Shown one piece after another: positions 9,077 to 21,046 of a stretch of 64,000 nucleotides of DNA (within the stretch, counting starts at the first letter, position 1; every line of letters starts with the position of its first letter). Under the pieces are notes generated by a model that saw nothing but the letters and a program-made list of their open reading frames with translations, was not told the origin of the DNA and ran no database searches. Source of the stretch: JAOUJD01 sp963841815 (GTDB lineage Bacteria; Pseudomonadota; Gammaproteobacteria; Burkholderiales; Burkholderiaceae_F); the NCBI GenBank assembly GCA_963841815.1, contig CAWJEE010000027.1:248001-312000 (forward strand). The letters run 5' to 3'. Made by a program: the position numbers and the translations under genes.

Positions 9077-9121
9077 ACGCCGAGGCGGGCGACGCGTGCT
9101 GCGTCGTCCCGGTCTCGGCGT
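9077..9121. repeat. Strong hairpin in the dnaK-dnaJ spacer
   Basis: The outer stem is ACGCCGAG (9077-9084) with CTCGGCGT (9114-9121). The inner stem is CGACGC (9090-9095) with GCGTCG (9101-9106) around a 5-base loop, and GGG/CCC pairs between them leave small bulges. There is no T-tract on the dnaJ side. In this position it could reduce read-through into dnaJ or protect the 3' end of dnaK mRNA; this is inferred from shape and place only. Confidence 0.55.
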
Positions 9122-9150
9122 GTCAAACGCGCTCTGCCGACCGCGCGAGA

Positions 9151-11094
<1,944 letters not shown>

Positions 11095-11176
11095 GTTGGT
11101 TCCCTTTGTTTTCCGCTGTTCCGTGCGCTGTTGTGTTCAGCTGCCTGCCGCTAATGTGCGGCGCCCGTGGACAAGT

Positions 11177-11728
11177 TCAAGGTTGCGCGACCGTCACCAG
11201 CGCCGGTCGCAGCACGCGGTCGGCGATGGTCCAGCCCTTCTGCAGGACGGCGACCACGTGATTCGGCGCGATGCCCTCGGGCGCGGGCACCATCGAGATC
11301 GCCTGGTGCCAATGCGGGTCGAACTTTTCGCCGACCGGGTTGATTTCCTTCAGGTTTCCTTTCTCGAACGCCGCCTTCAGCTGCCTGAGCGTCAGCTCGA
11401 CGCCCTCGCGCATGGCTTCGGGCGTGGCGTTGGTCGCCTCCAGGGCTTTCTCGAGCGAGTCGACCACCGGCACGAGGCTCTCGGCGAACGACTCCACCGC
11501 GAACTTGTGCGCCTTGGCGACGTCTTCCTGGGCGCGGCGCCGGATGTTGTCGGCTTCTGCTTTCGCCCGCAGGAACAGGTCGTAGTGCTCGTTGGCCTTG
11601 TCGAGCGCGGCCTGCAGTTCCTTCTCGACGTCGACGACCGTTGCGGTGCCGAGCGCCTGCGGCTGCTCGCCCTCCGGAGCGTCGTTGCGGTCGGTCGTGT
11701 CGGCCGCCGCGCCCTCTCGTCCCTGCAT
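11177..11728 (-). CDS. grpE: GrpE, nucleotide exchange factor of DnaK
   Basis: A 183-residue GrpE with a long N-terminal helix (ELQAALDKANEHYDLFLRAKAEADNIRRR) and the conserved FDPHWHQAISMV stretch in the C-terminal domain. It releases ADP from DnaK. An ATG exists at 11758, but the ATG at 11728 has a strong Shine-Dalgarno (GGAGGA, 5 bases before it). If the sigma-32 promoter at 11771-11801 is real, transcription would begin only a few bases before 11758. I therefore prefer 11728. It is the first gene of the heat-shock cluster. Confidence 0.93.
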   Translation of the reverse strand: MQGREGAAADTTDRNDAPEGEQPQALGTATVVDVEKELQAALDKANEHYDLFLRAKAEADNIRRRAQEDVAKAHKFAVESFAESLVPVVDSLEKALEATNATPEAMREGVELTLRQLKAAFEKGNLKEINPVGEKFDPHWHQAISMVPAPEGIAPNHVVAVLQKGWTIADRVLRPALVTVAQP

Positions 11729-11770
11729 CGATTCCTCCGGTTTTCGCTTGTCGTTCAATGGTTTAGGGGG

Positions 11771-11801
11771 ATGTTGGGTCGGCTCCGCGGTTTTTCAAGG
11801 G
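11771..11801 (-). promoter_or_regulatory. Sigma-32 (heat shock) type promoter of grpE
   Basis: On the minus strand CCCTTGAAA (11801-11793) is followed after 14 bases by CCCAACAT (11778-11771). The first box fits the RpoH -35 consensus CTTGAAA exactly; the second is a partial match to CCCCATNT. Spacing is right for sigma-32. It sits about 45 bp before the preferred grpE start. No CIRCE element was seen here, although hrcA is encoded at 16369-17394. Confidence 0.68.
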
Positions 11802-11979
11802 AACCGGTTCGAACATTGCGGCAAGGGCAGGACGACGCCGTCGCTGCCAGCCGGTTTCGACACTTGCGAACGCGTCCGGGCGGCAATCCGCCGTCCGCCT
11901 TCGCCGTAACACGGGATCGGATGACCTATCGCCTCGCCCGCGCTGCCCGTACAAAGCGGGCCAGAAGGTAGAGCGCCCC

Positions 11980-12327
11980 ATGACGAAGGCATCGAACGTG
12001 AACCCGCGGGCAGCCGCGGGGATGATGGAAGGGCAGGCCCCGATCGCCCTGGTCGGGCTGCTCGCCATTGGCGTCATCGTCGCGGTCAACTACTTCGCGC
12101 GACCCCAGATCGGCGCCATGGATCGCGCGCCGAACGCGACGGGCTGCAAGGGGTGCGGCAAGGTGGTGGCGGTGCGGCACTCCGCGCACTCGGTCCCGGT
12201 GACCTACGTCGAAGTCCAGATGACCGACGGCTCGGTCCGCACCCTCCGGGCGCCGGCCCGGCAATTCAGCGTCGGCGACACGGTCGAGGTGAAGGACGAC
12301 GCGCTGACCCTGCGCGACCCGTCCTAA
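11980..12327 (+). CDS. Small membrane-anchored CxxCG protein of unknown function
   Basis: A 115-residue protein with one hydrophobic segment (about residues 22-40, IALVGLLAIGVIVAVNYFA). A C-terminal domain follows that opens with GCKGCGKVVAVR and closes with FSVGDTVEVKDDALTLRD. The pattern 'CxxCGxV ... V.Y.V.V.. DG..RT ... GD.V.V' resembles the soluble part of glycine-zipper/SlyB-like envelope proteins, but the glycine zipper itself is not present. The two cysteines could bind a metal or form a disulfide. An AGAAGG sequence 11 bases before the ATG is an acceptable ribosome-binding site. No operon partner is evident. Confidence 0.6.
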   Translation: MTKASNVNPRAAAGMMEGQAPIALVGLLAIGVIVAVNYFARPQIGAMDRAPNATGCKGCGKVVAVRHSAHSVPVTYVEVQMTDGSVRTLRAPARQFSVGDTVEVKDDALTLRDPS

Positions 12328-12967
12328 GCACTGTGGAGTCGGCGCTGGCAACAGCGCGCCAAGTTGGTACGCCCGGCGCACCCGGGCGGGCACCCCCGCC
12401 GTGGCCTGGCAGTTCCTCGCGATCCGCCCCATGAAGCCGCTGACCGTCCCGTTTATTCCACTCCCCGGTCAACAAGGGCTTCGTCTGGCTGACCGAGCCG
12501 ATGCCGGCGTTAATCGGCGCGACGCCGCCGGCCAGCGCAAGTTCATTGCCACCAAGCAGCCGGCGACATTTCGAATTCGCTTGCCCGTCGATGGATCGCG
12601 CGATCGCTTCGAATTCGATCGGGGCGAAGTGCGTTCCTGTGCGCGGCGTGTGGACGGGGTAGGCCGGGGCTCGCCCGCCTGATTCCGCATTCGAACGGCA
12701 GGCGCAGGGTCGTTGGTCGGGTCGAAGTCGATTCCGCCGACCGGCGGGCGATCAGGGAAGACCAGTGTTCCATCGATGAACGCGGCCACGCTCGTGGCGT
12801 TGCGTCGGGTTCACCGACATCCTGTCAGAAACCACGCACGCGGTCGACCGCGAAGACCAAGCTCTTTGCCCTGTCGTCCCCGCGACAGCGAGTGAGCCGA
12901 GGAACGGGTCGGGCCTTCTTCATCGGCGGGCGGCCCCCTCGGGGTGCCGCCCGCACTTCGCGCCAAC
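12328..12967. other. 640-bp stretch with no supported gene
   Basis: Open frames of up to about 106 codons exist on both strands, but none has a convincing start, domain or codon pattern. The palindrome CGAATTCG occurs twice, near 12571 and 12607, about 36 bp apart. The local text is less GC-biased than the flanks, so it may be a degraded or imported segment. Confidence 0.4.
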
Positions 12968-14317
<1,350 letters not shown>

Positions 14318-14531
14318 TTTCCTCTCCTCCGAGTTACGACGAAATGCGATGTGCGGTTCCATGAATCGCAACGAGGAACTTAGGCGGAAAGATTCACCTG
14401 ACCAATCGGGCGAAAGGCCTAGCACGATCCTGCGCGCGCAACGCGCGGACACGCGAGCGCGATCGCTTCACTTGATCCTTGTCAGCGATACGACTGCGCG
14501 CATCGTCTACTCGTTGCGCGAGGGTCCTGAA

Positions 14532-15644
14532 CTAGTCTGGCGCCCCGCCCAGCAGCGCCAGCGCGCGACTGCGCGCCGCTTCGGCCGCGCGTTCGTCCGC
14601 GTGACCGCGCGCGACATCCCAGCCCTGCATGTGCCGCTGCGCCAGCCGCGCGAGCGTGTGGATGAAGGCCGGCGATCCGTTGAGGCACGGGATGTACCGG
14701 TACTCCTGCCCGCCGGCCGAGACGAACTCCTGCTTGCCTTCCATCGCGATCTCCTCGAGCGTTTCGAGGCAATCGGCCGGGAAGCCGGGGCACATCACGT
14801 CGACGCGACGGACGCCGCGCCGGGCCAGGTCGTGCAGCGTCGGCGCCGTATAGGGCTGCAGCCACTCGGCCTTGCCGAAACGCGACTGGAACGTGACGAG
14901 GTAGTCGTCCTTGCCGAGCCCGAGCGCCTCGGCCAGCAGCCGCCCCGTCTTCTGGCACTCGCAGTGGTACGGATCGCCGAGCATCAGCGTGCGCTTCGGC
15001 ACGCCGTGGAAGCTCATCACCAGCTTGCCTCCGGCGTCCTGCGCGCGGCCGTGGGCCTTCCAGTGCGCGAGGACCGACTGCTTCAGCGCGTCGATGTAGC
15101 CGGGGTCGTCGTGGAAGTGCTTCACCCAGCGCACCTCGGGCACGTTGCGGGTGCGCTTCCACTCGTCGAACAGCGCGTCGAGCACCGAGGCCGTCGTGGT
15201 GCCCGAATACTGCGGATACATCGGAACGACGAGCACCCGCTCCGTGCGCTGCCGCTGCAGTTCGGCCAGCACAGAGGCGATCGACGGCTCCCCGTAGCGC
15301 ATCGCGAGGACCACGTCCGCCTCGACGCCCTGCTCACCGAGGTAGCCGCGCAGCAGCGTGGCGTGCTCGCGCGAGTGCACCATCAGCGGCGAGCCGCGCT
15401 CGGTCCAGATCGCCGCGTACTTGGCCGCGGACTTGCGCGGCCGCACGGTGAGGATGATCCCGTTGAGGATCGGCCACCAGACGAGGCGCGGGATCTCGAC
15501 GACGCGAGGATCGGAGAGGAACTCCTTCAGGTAGCGCCGCACGGCGCCCGCCTGCGGCGCCTCGGGCGTTCCGAGATTGACGAGCAGGACCGCGGTCCGC
15601 GACCGGGTGCCGTGTGAGTACGGCGCTTCGTTCAGGAATGACAT
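14532..15644 (-). CDS. hemH: Ferrochelatase
   Basis: HemH inserts Fe2+ into protoporphyrin IX, the last step of haem b synthesis. The 370-residue protein has AVLLVNLGTPEAPQAGAVR near the start and the signature LVMSFHGVPKRTL with the catalytic His. PMYPQYSGTTTASV and DVMCPGFPADCLETLEEI, which carries the conserved Glu residues, are also present. The start is placed at ATG 15644 (MSFLNEAPYSHG), since the frame upstream lacks family similarity. It is a single gene, with a 724-bp gene-free region upstream toward hrcA. Confidence 0.96.
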   Translation of the reverse strand: MSFLNEAPYSHGTRSRTAVLLVNLGTPEAPQAGAVRRYLKEFLSDPRVVEIPRLVWWPILNGIILTVRPRKSAAKYAAIWTERGSPLMVHSREHATLLRGYLGEQGVEADVVLAMRYGEPSIASVLAELQRQRTERVLVVPMYPQYSGTTTASVLDALFDEWKRTRNVPEVRWVKHFHDDPGYIDALKQSVLAHWKAHGRAQDAGGKLVMSFHGVPKRTLMLGDPYHCECQKTGRLLAEALGLGKDDYLVTFQSRFGKAEWLQPYTAPTLHDLARRGVRRVDVMCPGFPADCLETLEEIAMEGKQEFVSAGGQEYRYIPCLNGSPAFIHTLARLAQRHMQGWDVARGHADERAAEAARSRALALLGGAPD

Positions 15645-16368
15645 CGTGGAGGCGTTCTCGAGGAAGGAACGGCAAGGTGCCGCGCACGACATTGTAAGAA
15701 GGTGCGCCGTAGGCGCGCTCGATCGAACATGGAGGGGCCGTCGCCTGCGCCAGAGCGGGCGGCGGGGCACCTCCCTCCGCACCCGCCGCGGCGGGCGTCA
15801 TTCAGCACGCCGCGCTGCCTGCGGGCCAGCAGATTTCTGAGCGTTGCCTTCACTGCGCCGGCAGTCGTGCCTCGCGGCTGTGCCGACCCGGCCCGCTGCC
15901 CTCGCGCAACTGGTACGCCCGCCGCCTGACGGTCGCTGCGCGAGGCGCCCCACCACCCGCCCAGGCGCCACGCGTGTGGTCGGAGCCGACAAGCTACTCG
16001 GCGTTGGGCCTCGATCTGCCGGCGACCCGCCGTCATGTCACCGCTCGTTAGCCAGTCGCTTGTGAACGTGCATCCACAAGGCGCGGCGCGCCGACCGTGG
16101 TGCGGGGTACCGCGCGGAGCGCGGCTCAGGCGGCGGGCGCGGCCAGTCAACCGGGCAGCGGGCCAGGCGATCCAACGGCCGGAAGGCACGCCGTCCGAAC
16201 ACGCGCTAACCTCGCTCCGAAAGCCGCGGGCCCGCCAGAAGTGCCCCGGGCAGTGCCGCCCGCCGCCGAGTCGCGCGGAGTCGCGGTGCCCCGCAGCGCG
16301 GGCGGCGCGCAGGTGGCTACAGCGAACGCAACGACTTTCTGGACCCAGACACCAAGCAGCCTGCGGGC
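15645..16368. other. 724-bp stretch between hrcA and hemH with no supported gene
   Basis: Both neighbours run on the minus strand, so this holds the 3' end of the hrcA transcript and the hemH promoter region. I looked for short ORFs and RNA-like folds; the open frames are Arg/Pro-rich, without starts or motifs, and are typical of chance at this GC content. No tRNA-like cloverleaf or clear terminator was seen. Confidence 0.4.
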
Positions 16369-17394
16369 CTACTGGCTCTGCGACAGCACGTTGGACAGCA
16401 GCTTCGCCGTGATGTCGACGATCGGGATCACCCGCTCGTACGCCATGCGCGTGGGGCCGATGACGCCCAGCGTGCCGATCACCTTGCCGTCGACCGTGTA
16501 CGGCGCGACCACCATGCTCATGTCCTCGACCGGCACGAGCGTCGACTCCCCGCCGATGTAGATCTGCACGCCGTGCGCGTTGATCGCGGTGTCGAGCAGT
16601 TGCATCAGCCGGCTGCGGTGGTCGAACAGGTCGAACATGCGGCGCAGCTTGTCCATGTCGGTGGCGAGGTCCGACACGCCGAGCAGGTTGCGTTCGCCGG
16701 AGATCACCACCGGCTCGGACTCCTCGGCCGCCTGGCTGCCTGCCTGCAGCGCCGACTCCATCAGGCGCGAGATGTCCTCGCGCAGGATGCGGAGGTCGCC
16801 GTGCAGCCGCTCGCGCACCTCGCCGAACGAGCGTCCCGCGAACTGCTCGTTCAGGATGTTGGCCGCCTCGACCAGCTGCGACGGCGTGTACGGCGCTTCC
16901 GTCATCAGCACGCGGTTCTGCACGTCGCCCTCGGGCGTCACGATGATCAGCAGCACCCGCCGGTCCGACAGCCGCACGAACTCGACCTGCCGGAACGCCG
17001 ACGTGCGCCGCGGCGTCAGCACGACGCCGGCGAACTGCGACAGGCGCGACAGCAGCTGCGCCGCGTTCTGGATGGCGCGGCTGGGATCGGCGACCTGCAG
17101 TTGCCCCTGCATGAGGTCGGTCTGCCGCTGCTCCAGCGGCTGCACGGTCAGCAGGCTGTCGACGAAGAGGCGGTAGCCACGCGGCGTCGGCACCCGGCCG
17201 GCCGACGTGTGGGGGCTGGAGACGAACCCCATGTCTTCGAGGTCCGCCATCACGTTCCGGATGGTCGCCGGGGACAGCTCGAGCCCCGAGATCCGCGCCA
17301 GCGCGCGCGAGCCAACCGGCTGGCCGTCGGCGATGTAACGCTCGATCAGCGTCTTGAGCAGTTGTCTGGATCGATCGTCGAGCATGGGAACCAT
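16369..17394 (-). CDS. hrcA: HrcA, heat-inducible transcription repressor
   Basis: A 341-residue HrcA. The N-terminal winged helix begins LDDRSRQLLKTLIERYIADGQPVGSRALA and includes the recognition stretch LELSPATIRNVMADLEDMGF. The GAF-like and inserted domains follow, with the C-terminal VIGPTRMAYERVIPIVD typical of the family. HrcA binds CIRCE operators (TTAGCACTC-N9-GAGTGCTAA) and is reset by GroEL. No CIRCE site was seen in this window, so its targets (usually groES-groEL) lie elsewhere. It is divergent from nadK with an 80-bp shared upstream region. Confidence 0.95.
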   Translation of the reverse strand: MVPMLDDRSRQLLKTLIERYIADGQPVGSRALARISGLELSPATIRNVMADLEDMGFVSSPHTSAGRVPTPRGYRLFVDSLLTVQPLEQRQTDLMQGQLQVADPSRAIQNAAQLLSRLSQFAGVVLTPRRTSAFRQVEFVRLSDRRVLLIIVTPEGDVQNRVLMTEAPYTPSQLVEAANILNEQFAGRSFGEVRERLHGDLRILREDISRLMESALQAGSQAAEESEPVVISGERNLLGVSDLATDMDKLRRMFDLFDHRSRLMQLLDTAINAHGVQIYIGGESTLVPVEDMSMVVAPYTVDGKVIGTLGVIGPTRMAYERVIPIVDITAKLLSNVLSQSQ

Positions 17395-17474
17395 TATGAC
17401 CGCAAGCAGGGCCCTGCAGCGCTGTCGCGCGTTCGAGACGGGCGCAGATGGAGTGTTCCTGCATAATCGTCCGC

Positions 17475-18362
17475 ATGACCCAGGCGTTCACCCACGTCGC
17501 CGTCTTCGGGAAGCCGCGCGCGGAAGGCATCCGCGAGCCGCTGCTCGAGATCGCCCGCGTCGTCGAAAGCGCCGGCGGCCAGGTGATGTTCGACCTCGCC
17601 ACGGCCGAGAACATCGGCTCGGGGGAGCGCGCGGGCTACACGGTGCACGCGATCGGCAAGCAGGCCGACGTCGCCATCGTGCTCGGCGGCGACGGCACGA
17701 TGCTCGGCATCGCGCGCGAGCTGGCGCCCTTCCGGGTGCCGCTGATCGGCATCAACCACGGCCGGCTCGGCTTCATGACCGACATCGCGCTCGACCAGGT
17801 GGCCGAGGTGCTGGTGCCGATGCTGCGCGGCGCCTACGAGACCGACCGGCGGATGCTGCTGGACGCGGAAGTGCGACGCCAGGGCCGGGTGGCCCATCAC
17901 GCGGTCGCGCTCAACGACGTGGTGATCTCGCGCGGCGTGGCGGGCGGGATGGTCGAATACACGGTGCGGGTGGACGGGGTCACGATGTACAACCAGCGCG
18001 CCGACGGCGTGATCGTCTCGACGCCCACCGGCTCCACCGCTTACGCACTGTCGGCCAACGGGCCGATCCTGTATCCGTCGCTGGCCGGCCTGCTGCTGGT
18101 GCCGGTCGCCCCGCAGACACTGTCGAACCGCCCCATCGTGCTGGCCGACGACGTCGTGGTCGAGATCGAGATCACCGACGTGCGCGACGCCAGCGCGCAC
18201 TTCGACATGCAGACGTATTCGCACCTCTCCCCCGGCGACGTGGTGCGGGTGAAGCGCGGGGCCGACGCCGTCACGCTGCTGCATCCCGTCGGCTACAACT
18301 TCTTCGCCACGCTGCGGCAGAAGCTGCACTGGAGCGTGATGCCGAGCGGAGCGCGCAGCTAG
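17475..18362 (+). CDS. nadK: NAD kinase
   Basis: It phosphorylates NAD to NADP. The 295-residue protein has VLGGDGTMLGIAREL (the GGDG phosphate motif), NHGRLGFMTDI and the NE/D-rich substrate loop ending in TPTGSTAYALSANGPI, all diagnostic. The start is ATG 17475 (MTQAFTHVAVFGKPRAEG); an earlier in-frame ATG at 17448 gives an extension with no family similarity. CATAAT at 17462-17467 resembles a -10 box but is too close to the ATG to be certain. recN follows after 15 bp, a frequent proteobacterial pair. Confidence 0.96.
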   Translation: MTQAFTHVAVFGKPRAEGIREPLLEIARVVESAGGQVMFDLATAENIGSGERAGYTVHAIGKQADVAIVLGGDGTMLGIARELAPFRVPLIGINHGRLGFMTDIALDQVAEVLVPMLRGAYETDRRMLLDAEVRRQGRVAHHAVALNDVVISRGVAGGMVEYTVRVDGVTMYNQRADGVIVSTPTGSTAYALSANGPILYPSLAGLLLVPVAPQTLSNRPIVLADDVVVEIEITDVRDASAHFDMQTYSHLSPGDVVRVKRGADAVTLLHPVGYNFFATLRQKLHWSVMPSGARS

Positions 18363-18377
18363 GACCTGGCCTCACCG

Positions 18378-20030
18378 ATGCTGCTGTCGCTGGCAATCCG
18401 CAACTTCGTCATCGTCGAGTCGCTCGAACTCGACTTCGCGCCCGGCTTCACCGTGCTCACCGGCGAGACCGGCGCCGGCAAGTCCATCCTCATCGATGCC
18501 CTGCTGCTCGCGCTCGGCGAGCGCGCCGACGCCGACGTGGTGCGCGAAGGCGCGCCGCGCGCGGAGATCAGCGCCGAGTTCAGCGCCGGCGCCGCGGTGG
18601 TCGAGTGGATGCAGTCGCAGGACGTCGGGGACGCGGACGGTTCGAGCGTGCTGGTGCGCCGGACCATCGACTCCGGCGGCCGCAGCAAGTCGTACATCAA
18701 CGGTTCCCCGGTGACGCTGGCGCAGCTGCGCGAACTCGGCGAGCTCCTGCTCGACGTGCACGGCCAGCACGCGCACCAGTCGCTGCTGAAGAGCGCCGCC
18801 CAGCTCGCGCTGCTCGACGAGCACGGCGGACTCGCAAGCGAGCGCCGCGAACTGGCGAAGGCGTGGGCCGACTGGAAGCGCGAACAGCGCGCGCGCGAAG
18901 AGGCCGAGGCCATGGCGGCGAGCGCGCTCGCCGAACAGGACCGCGTGCGCTGGATCGTCGAGGAACTCGATGCGCTGGCGCCGCAGCCGGGCGAGTGGGA
19001 CACCGTGCAGGCCGAACACAAGCGGCTGTCGCACGCGGCCGGCCTGCTCGAAGGCGCGCAGGCGGCGGTCGATGCGCTGGCCGAATCCGATGCCTCGGCG
19101 CTGGCGCAGGTCGGCAACGTCAGCGGCCGGCTCACCCACCTGGTTCCGTACGACGAGCGCCTGCAGCCCGCCGTCGAACTGATCGATGCCGCGCAGATCC
19201 AGCTCGACGAAGCCGTGGCCGTCCTGCGACGCTATCTCGACAGGACGGACCTCGACGCCTCCCGGCTGGCCGAGGTCGACGCGCGGCTGTCGGCGCTGCA
19301 CGGCGCGGCGCGCAAGTTCAAGACGACGCCCGAGCAGATCGCCGAACTCCTCGCCACGTCGCGCGCGCGGCTGGACGCGCTCGCTTCGGCCGGCGACCTC
19401 GCCGCGCTCCGCGCCCGCGAGTCCGAGCTGCGCGACGCCTGGACGAAGCAGGCGAAGGCGCTGTCGAAGAAACGCGCGGCCGCGGCGAAGCGCATGGGCC
19501 AGGAAGTCACGCGCGCGATGCAGGACCTGAACATGGAAGGCGGCCGCTTCGAGGTCGCGCTCGCCGAGGGGGAGCCAGCCTCGTCCGGGACCGATCGCGT
19601 CGAGTTCCTGGTCGCGGGACACGCGGGCGTGCAGCCGAAGCCGCTCGCGAAGGTGGCCTCGGGCGGCGAGCTCGCACGGATCAGCCTGGCGATCTCCGTC
19701 ATCGCGGCGACCGCCACGCCGGTCGCGACCCTGATCTTCGACGAGGTCGACGCGGGGATCGGCGGCGCCGTCGCCGACACGGTCGGGCGCCTGTTGAAGC
19801 GGCTGGGACAGAACCGCCAGGTGCTGGCGGTCACGCACCTGCCGCAGGTCGCCGCGCACGGCGACCAGCACTTCGTCGTGCTGAAGGAGAGCGACGACGC
19901 CGGGCGACCGATCTCCCGGCTGCGGCAGCTCGACCGCAAGACGCGCATCGAGGAAGTCGCGCGGATGCTGGGCGGACAGGAGATCACCGAGACCACGCGC
20001 AAGCACGCGCGGGAGCTGCTGGCGTCCTAG
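18378..20030 (+). CDS. recN: RecN, DNA double-strand break repair SMC-like ATPase
   Basis: A 550-residue SMC-like protein. Walker A GETGAGKSILIDAL lies near residue 30, the long central region is coiled-coil, and the C-terminal half has the ABC signature KVASGGELARISLAI and Walker B TLIFDEVDAGIGG, followed by VTHLPQVAAHGDQHFVV. It acts early in recombinational repair, probably tethering broken ends. It lies 15 bp after nadK. The TAG stop is inside a 21-bp inverted repeat shared with the convergent cyclodeaminase gene. In many bacteria recN is LexA-regulated; no obvious LexA box was seen before nadK. Confidence 0.96.
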   Translation: MLLSLAIRNFVIVESLELDFAPGFTVLTGETGAGKSILIDALLLALGERADADVVREGAPRAEISAEFSAGAAVVEWMQSQDVGDADGSSVLVRRTIDSGGRSKSYINGSPVTLAQLRELGELLLDVHGQHAHQSLLKSAAQLALLDEHGGLASERRELAKAWADWKREQRAREEAEAMAASALAEQDRVRWIVEELDALAPQPGEWDTVQAEHKRLSHAAGLLEGAQAAVDALAESDASALAQVGNVSGRLTHLVPYDERLQPAVELIDAAQIQLDEAVAVLRRYLDRTDLDASRLAEVDARLSALHGAARKFKTTPEQIAELLATSRARLDALASAGDLAALRARESELRDAWTKQAKALSKKRAAAAKRMGQEVTRAMQDLNMEGGRFEVALAEGEPASSGTDRVEFLVAGHAGVQPKPLAKVASGGELARISLAISVIAATATPVATLIFDEVDAGIGGAVADTVGRLLKRLGQNRQVLAVTHLPQVAAHGDQHFVVLKESDDAGRPISRLRQLDRKTRIEEVARMLGGQEITETTRKHARELLAS

Positions 20031-20084
20031 GGCCTGTTAGCGCTTGGCTCGCGGATGTGCGATCCAAGCGTTAGCAGGCCCTAG
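20027..20084. terminator. Long imperfect palindrome at the convergent recN / ocd ends
   Basis: Arms 20027-20047 and 20064-20084 pair at 19 of 21 positions, and the two differences allow G-U pairing on one strand. The 16-base loop itself contains TCGC/GCGA, so the fold extends over nearly the whole 58 bp. The recN stop lies in the left arm. The cyclodeaminase frame reads through the right arm and loop and stops in the left arm. It would suit a two-way terminator, but no T-tract follows on either strand. Confidence 0.6.
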
Positions 20085-21026
20085 TCCGCCGTCGGCGCCC
20101 GCGTTCTGCAGCAGCAGGCGCGCGGCCGCGAGGTCCTCGATCGCCGTGCCGACCGACTTGAAGAGCGTGATCTGCGAAGCCGACGTGCGGCCCGGCACCT
20201 CGCCCGTCACGAGCTGGGCCAGTTCTCCCAGCACGTCGGCCCGGCCGATGACTCCGCGCTCGAGCGGCTCGACGATGTCCGCCGCTTCCGCCAGCGCGCC
20301 CGCGAACGTGTCGACGTAGACCCGCGAGCGGCCGACCGCCGCGTCGTCGGCTTCACGCATGCTGCGGCGGAAACCGCCGACCAGGTCGAGATGGCATCCC
20401 GGCCGCAGCCACGCGCCGTGGACGATCGGCGCCGTCGCGGTGGTGGCGCAGCTGACGATGTCGGCCTCGCGGACGGCGAGTTCGAGATCGTCGATCGCCT
20501 GCGCGGGCAGTCCTTCGTCGCGCAGCATCTGCGCCATCGTCTGCGCGCCGACGCCGTTGCGGCCCCAGATCCGCAATCGCGACACGTTGCGGCCATGGCA
20601 GTGAGCGCGCGCCATGTACGGCGCCAGGTGGCCGGTTCCGACCACCAGCACGTTTTCGGCGTCGGGACGCGCGAGGAAGCGTGCCGCGAGCAGGGAAGCG
20701 GCCGCGGTGCGACAGAGCGTGAGCGCCTCGCCGTCGATGACCGCAAGCGGCTCGCCGCTTGCGCGGTCGAGCAGGACGTAGACGGCGTTGACCGTGGCAC
20801 GGTTGCGTTCGCGATTGCCCGGCATCACGGTGACGAGCTTCACGCCGAGCGCGCCCTGCGCGCCGTCGCTCCACGCCGGCATCAGCAGCAACGAGTCGTT
20901 CGGGGACAGCGCGTGGGCGTGCCGCAACGGCGCGACCGGATTCGACCGCAGCATGTCCGCGATCGCGTCCGCGAGGGCGTCGAAACCCAGGGCGCGGTGA
21001 ACCTGCTCGGCGTCGAAGAACCGCAT
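20037..21026 (-). CDS. Ornithine cyclodeaminase / mu-crystallin family protein
   Basis: A 329-residue protein of the ornithine cyclodeaminase/mu-crystallin family. It has LMPAWSDGAQGALGVKLVTVMPGN near residue 60, the NAD(P)-binding glycine-rich loop VVGTGHLAPYMARAHC near 130, and VDTFAGALAEAADI with the expected catalytic Asp. Members are cyclodeaminases or reductases of cyclic imines (such as pyrroline-2-carboxylate); the actual substrate cannot be told. The ATG at 21026 lies 20 bp after moaC on the same strand. The last 15 or so residues are encoded by the palindrome at the 3' end, suggesting a secondary extension of the C-terminus. Confidence 0.88.
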   Translation of the reverse strand: MRFFDAEQVHRALGFDALADAIADMLRSNPVAPLRHAHALSPNDSLLLMPAWSDGAQGALGVKLVTVMPGNRERNRATVNAVYVLLDRASGEPLAVIDGEALTLCRTAAASLLAARFLARPDAENVLVVGTGHLAPYMARAHCHGRNVSRLRIWGRNGVGAQTMAQMLRDEGLPAQAIDDLELAVREADIVSCATTATAPIVHGAWLRPGCHLDLVGGFRRSMREADDAAVGRSRVYVDTFAGALAEAADIVEPLERGVIGRADVLGELAQLVTGEVPGRTSASQITLFKSVGTAIEDLAAARLLLQNAGADGGLGPANAWIAHPRAKR

Positions 21027-21046
21027 GAACGTACCCCGAGCTGCAG

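Noticed and set aside
12401..12789. Two overlapping short frames on opposite strands (93 and 106 codons)
   Set aside because: Neither has a good start, domain or neighbour; they overlap antisense, and the region has no coding-like third-position pattern that I could see.
15645..16368. Several Arg/Pro-rich small frames between hrcA and hemH
   Set aside because: No ribosome-binding sites, no recognisable motifs and a composition typical of non-coding high-GC DNA.
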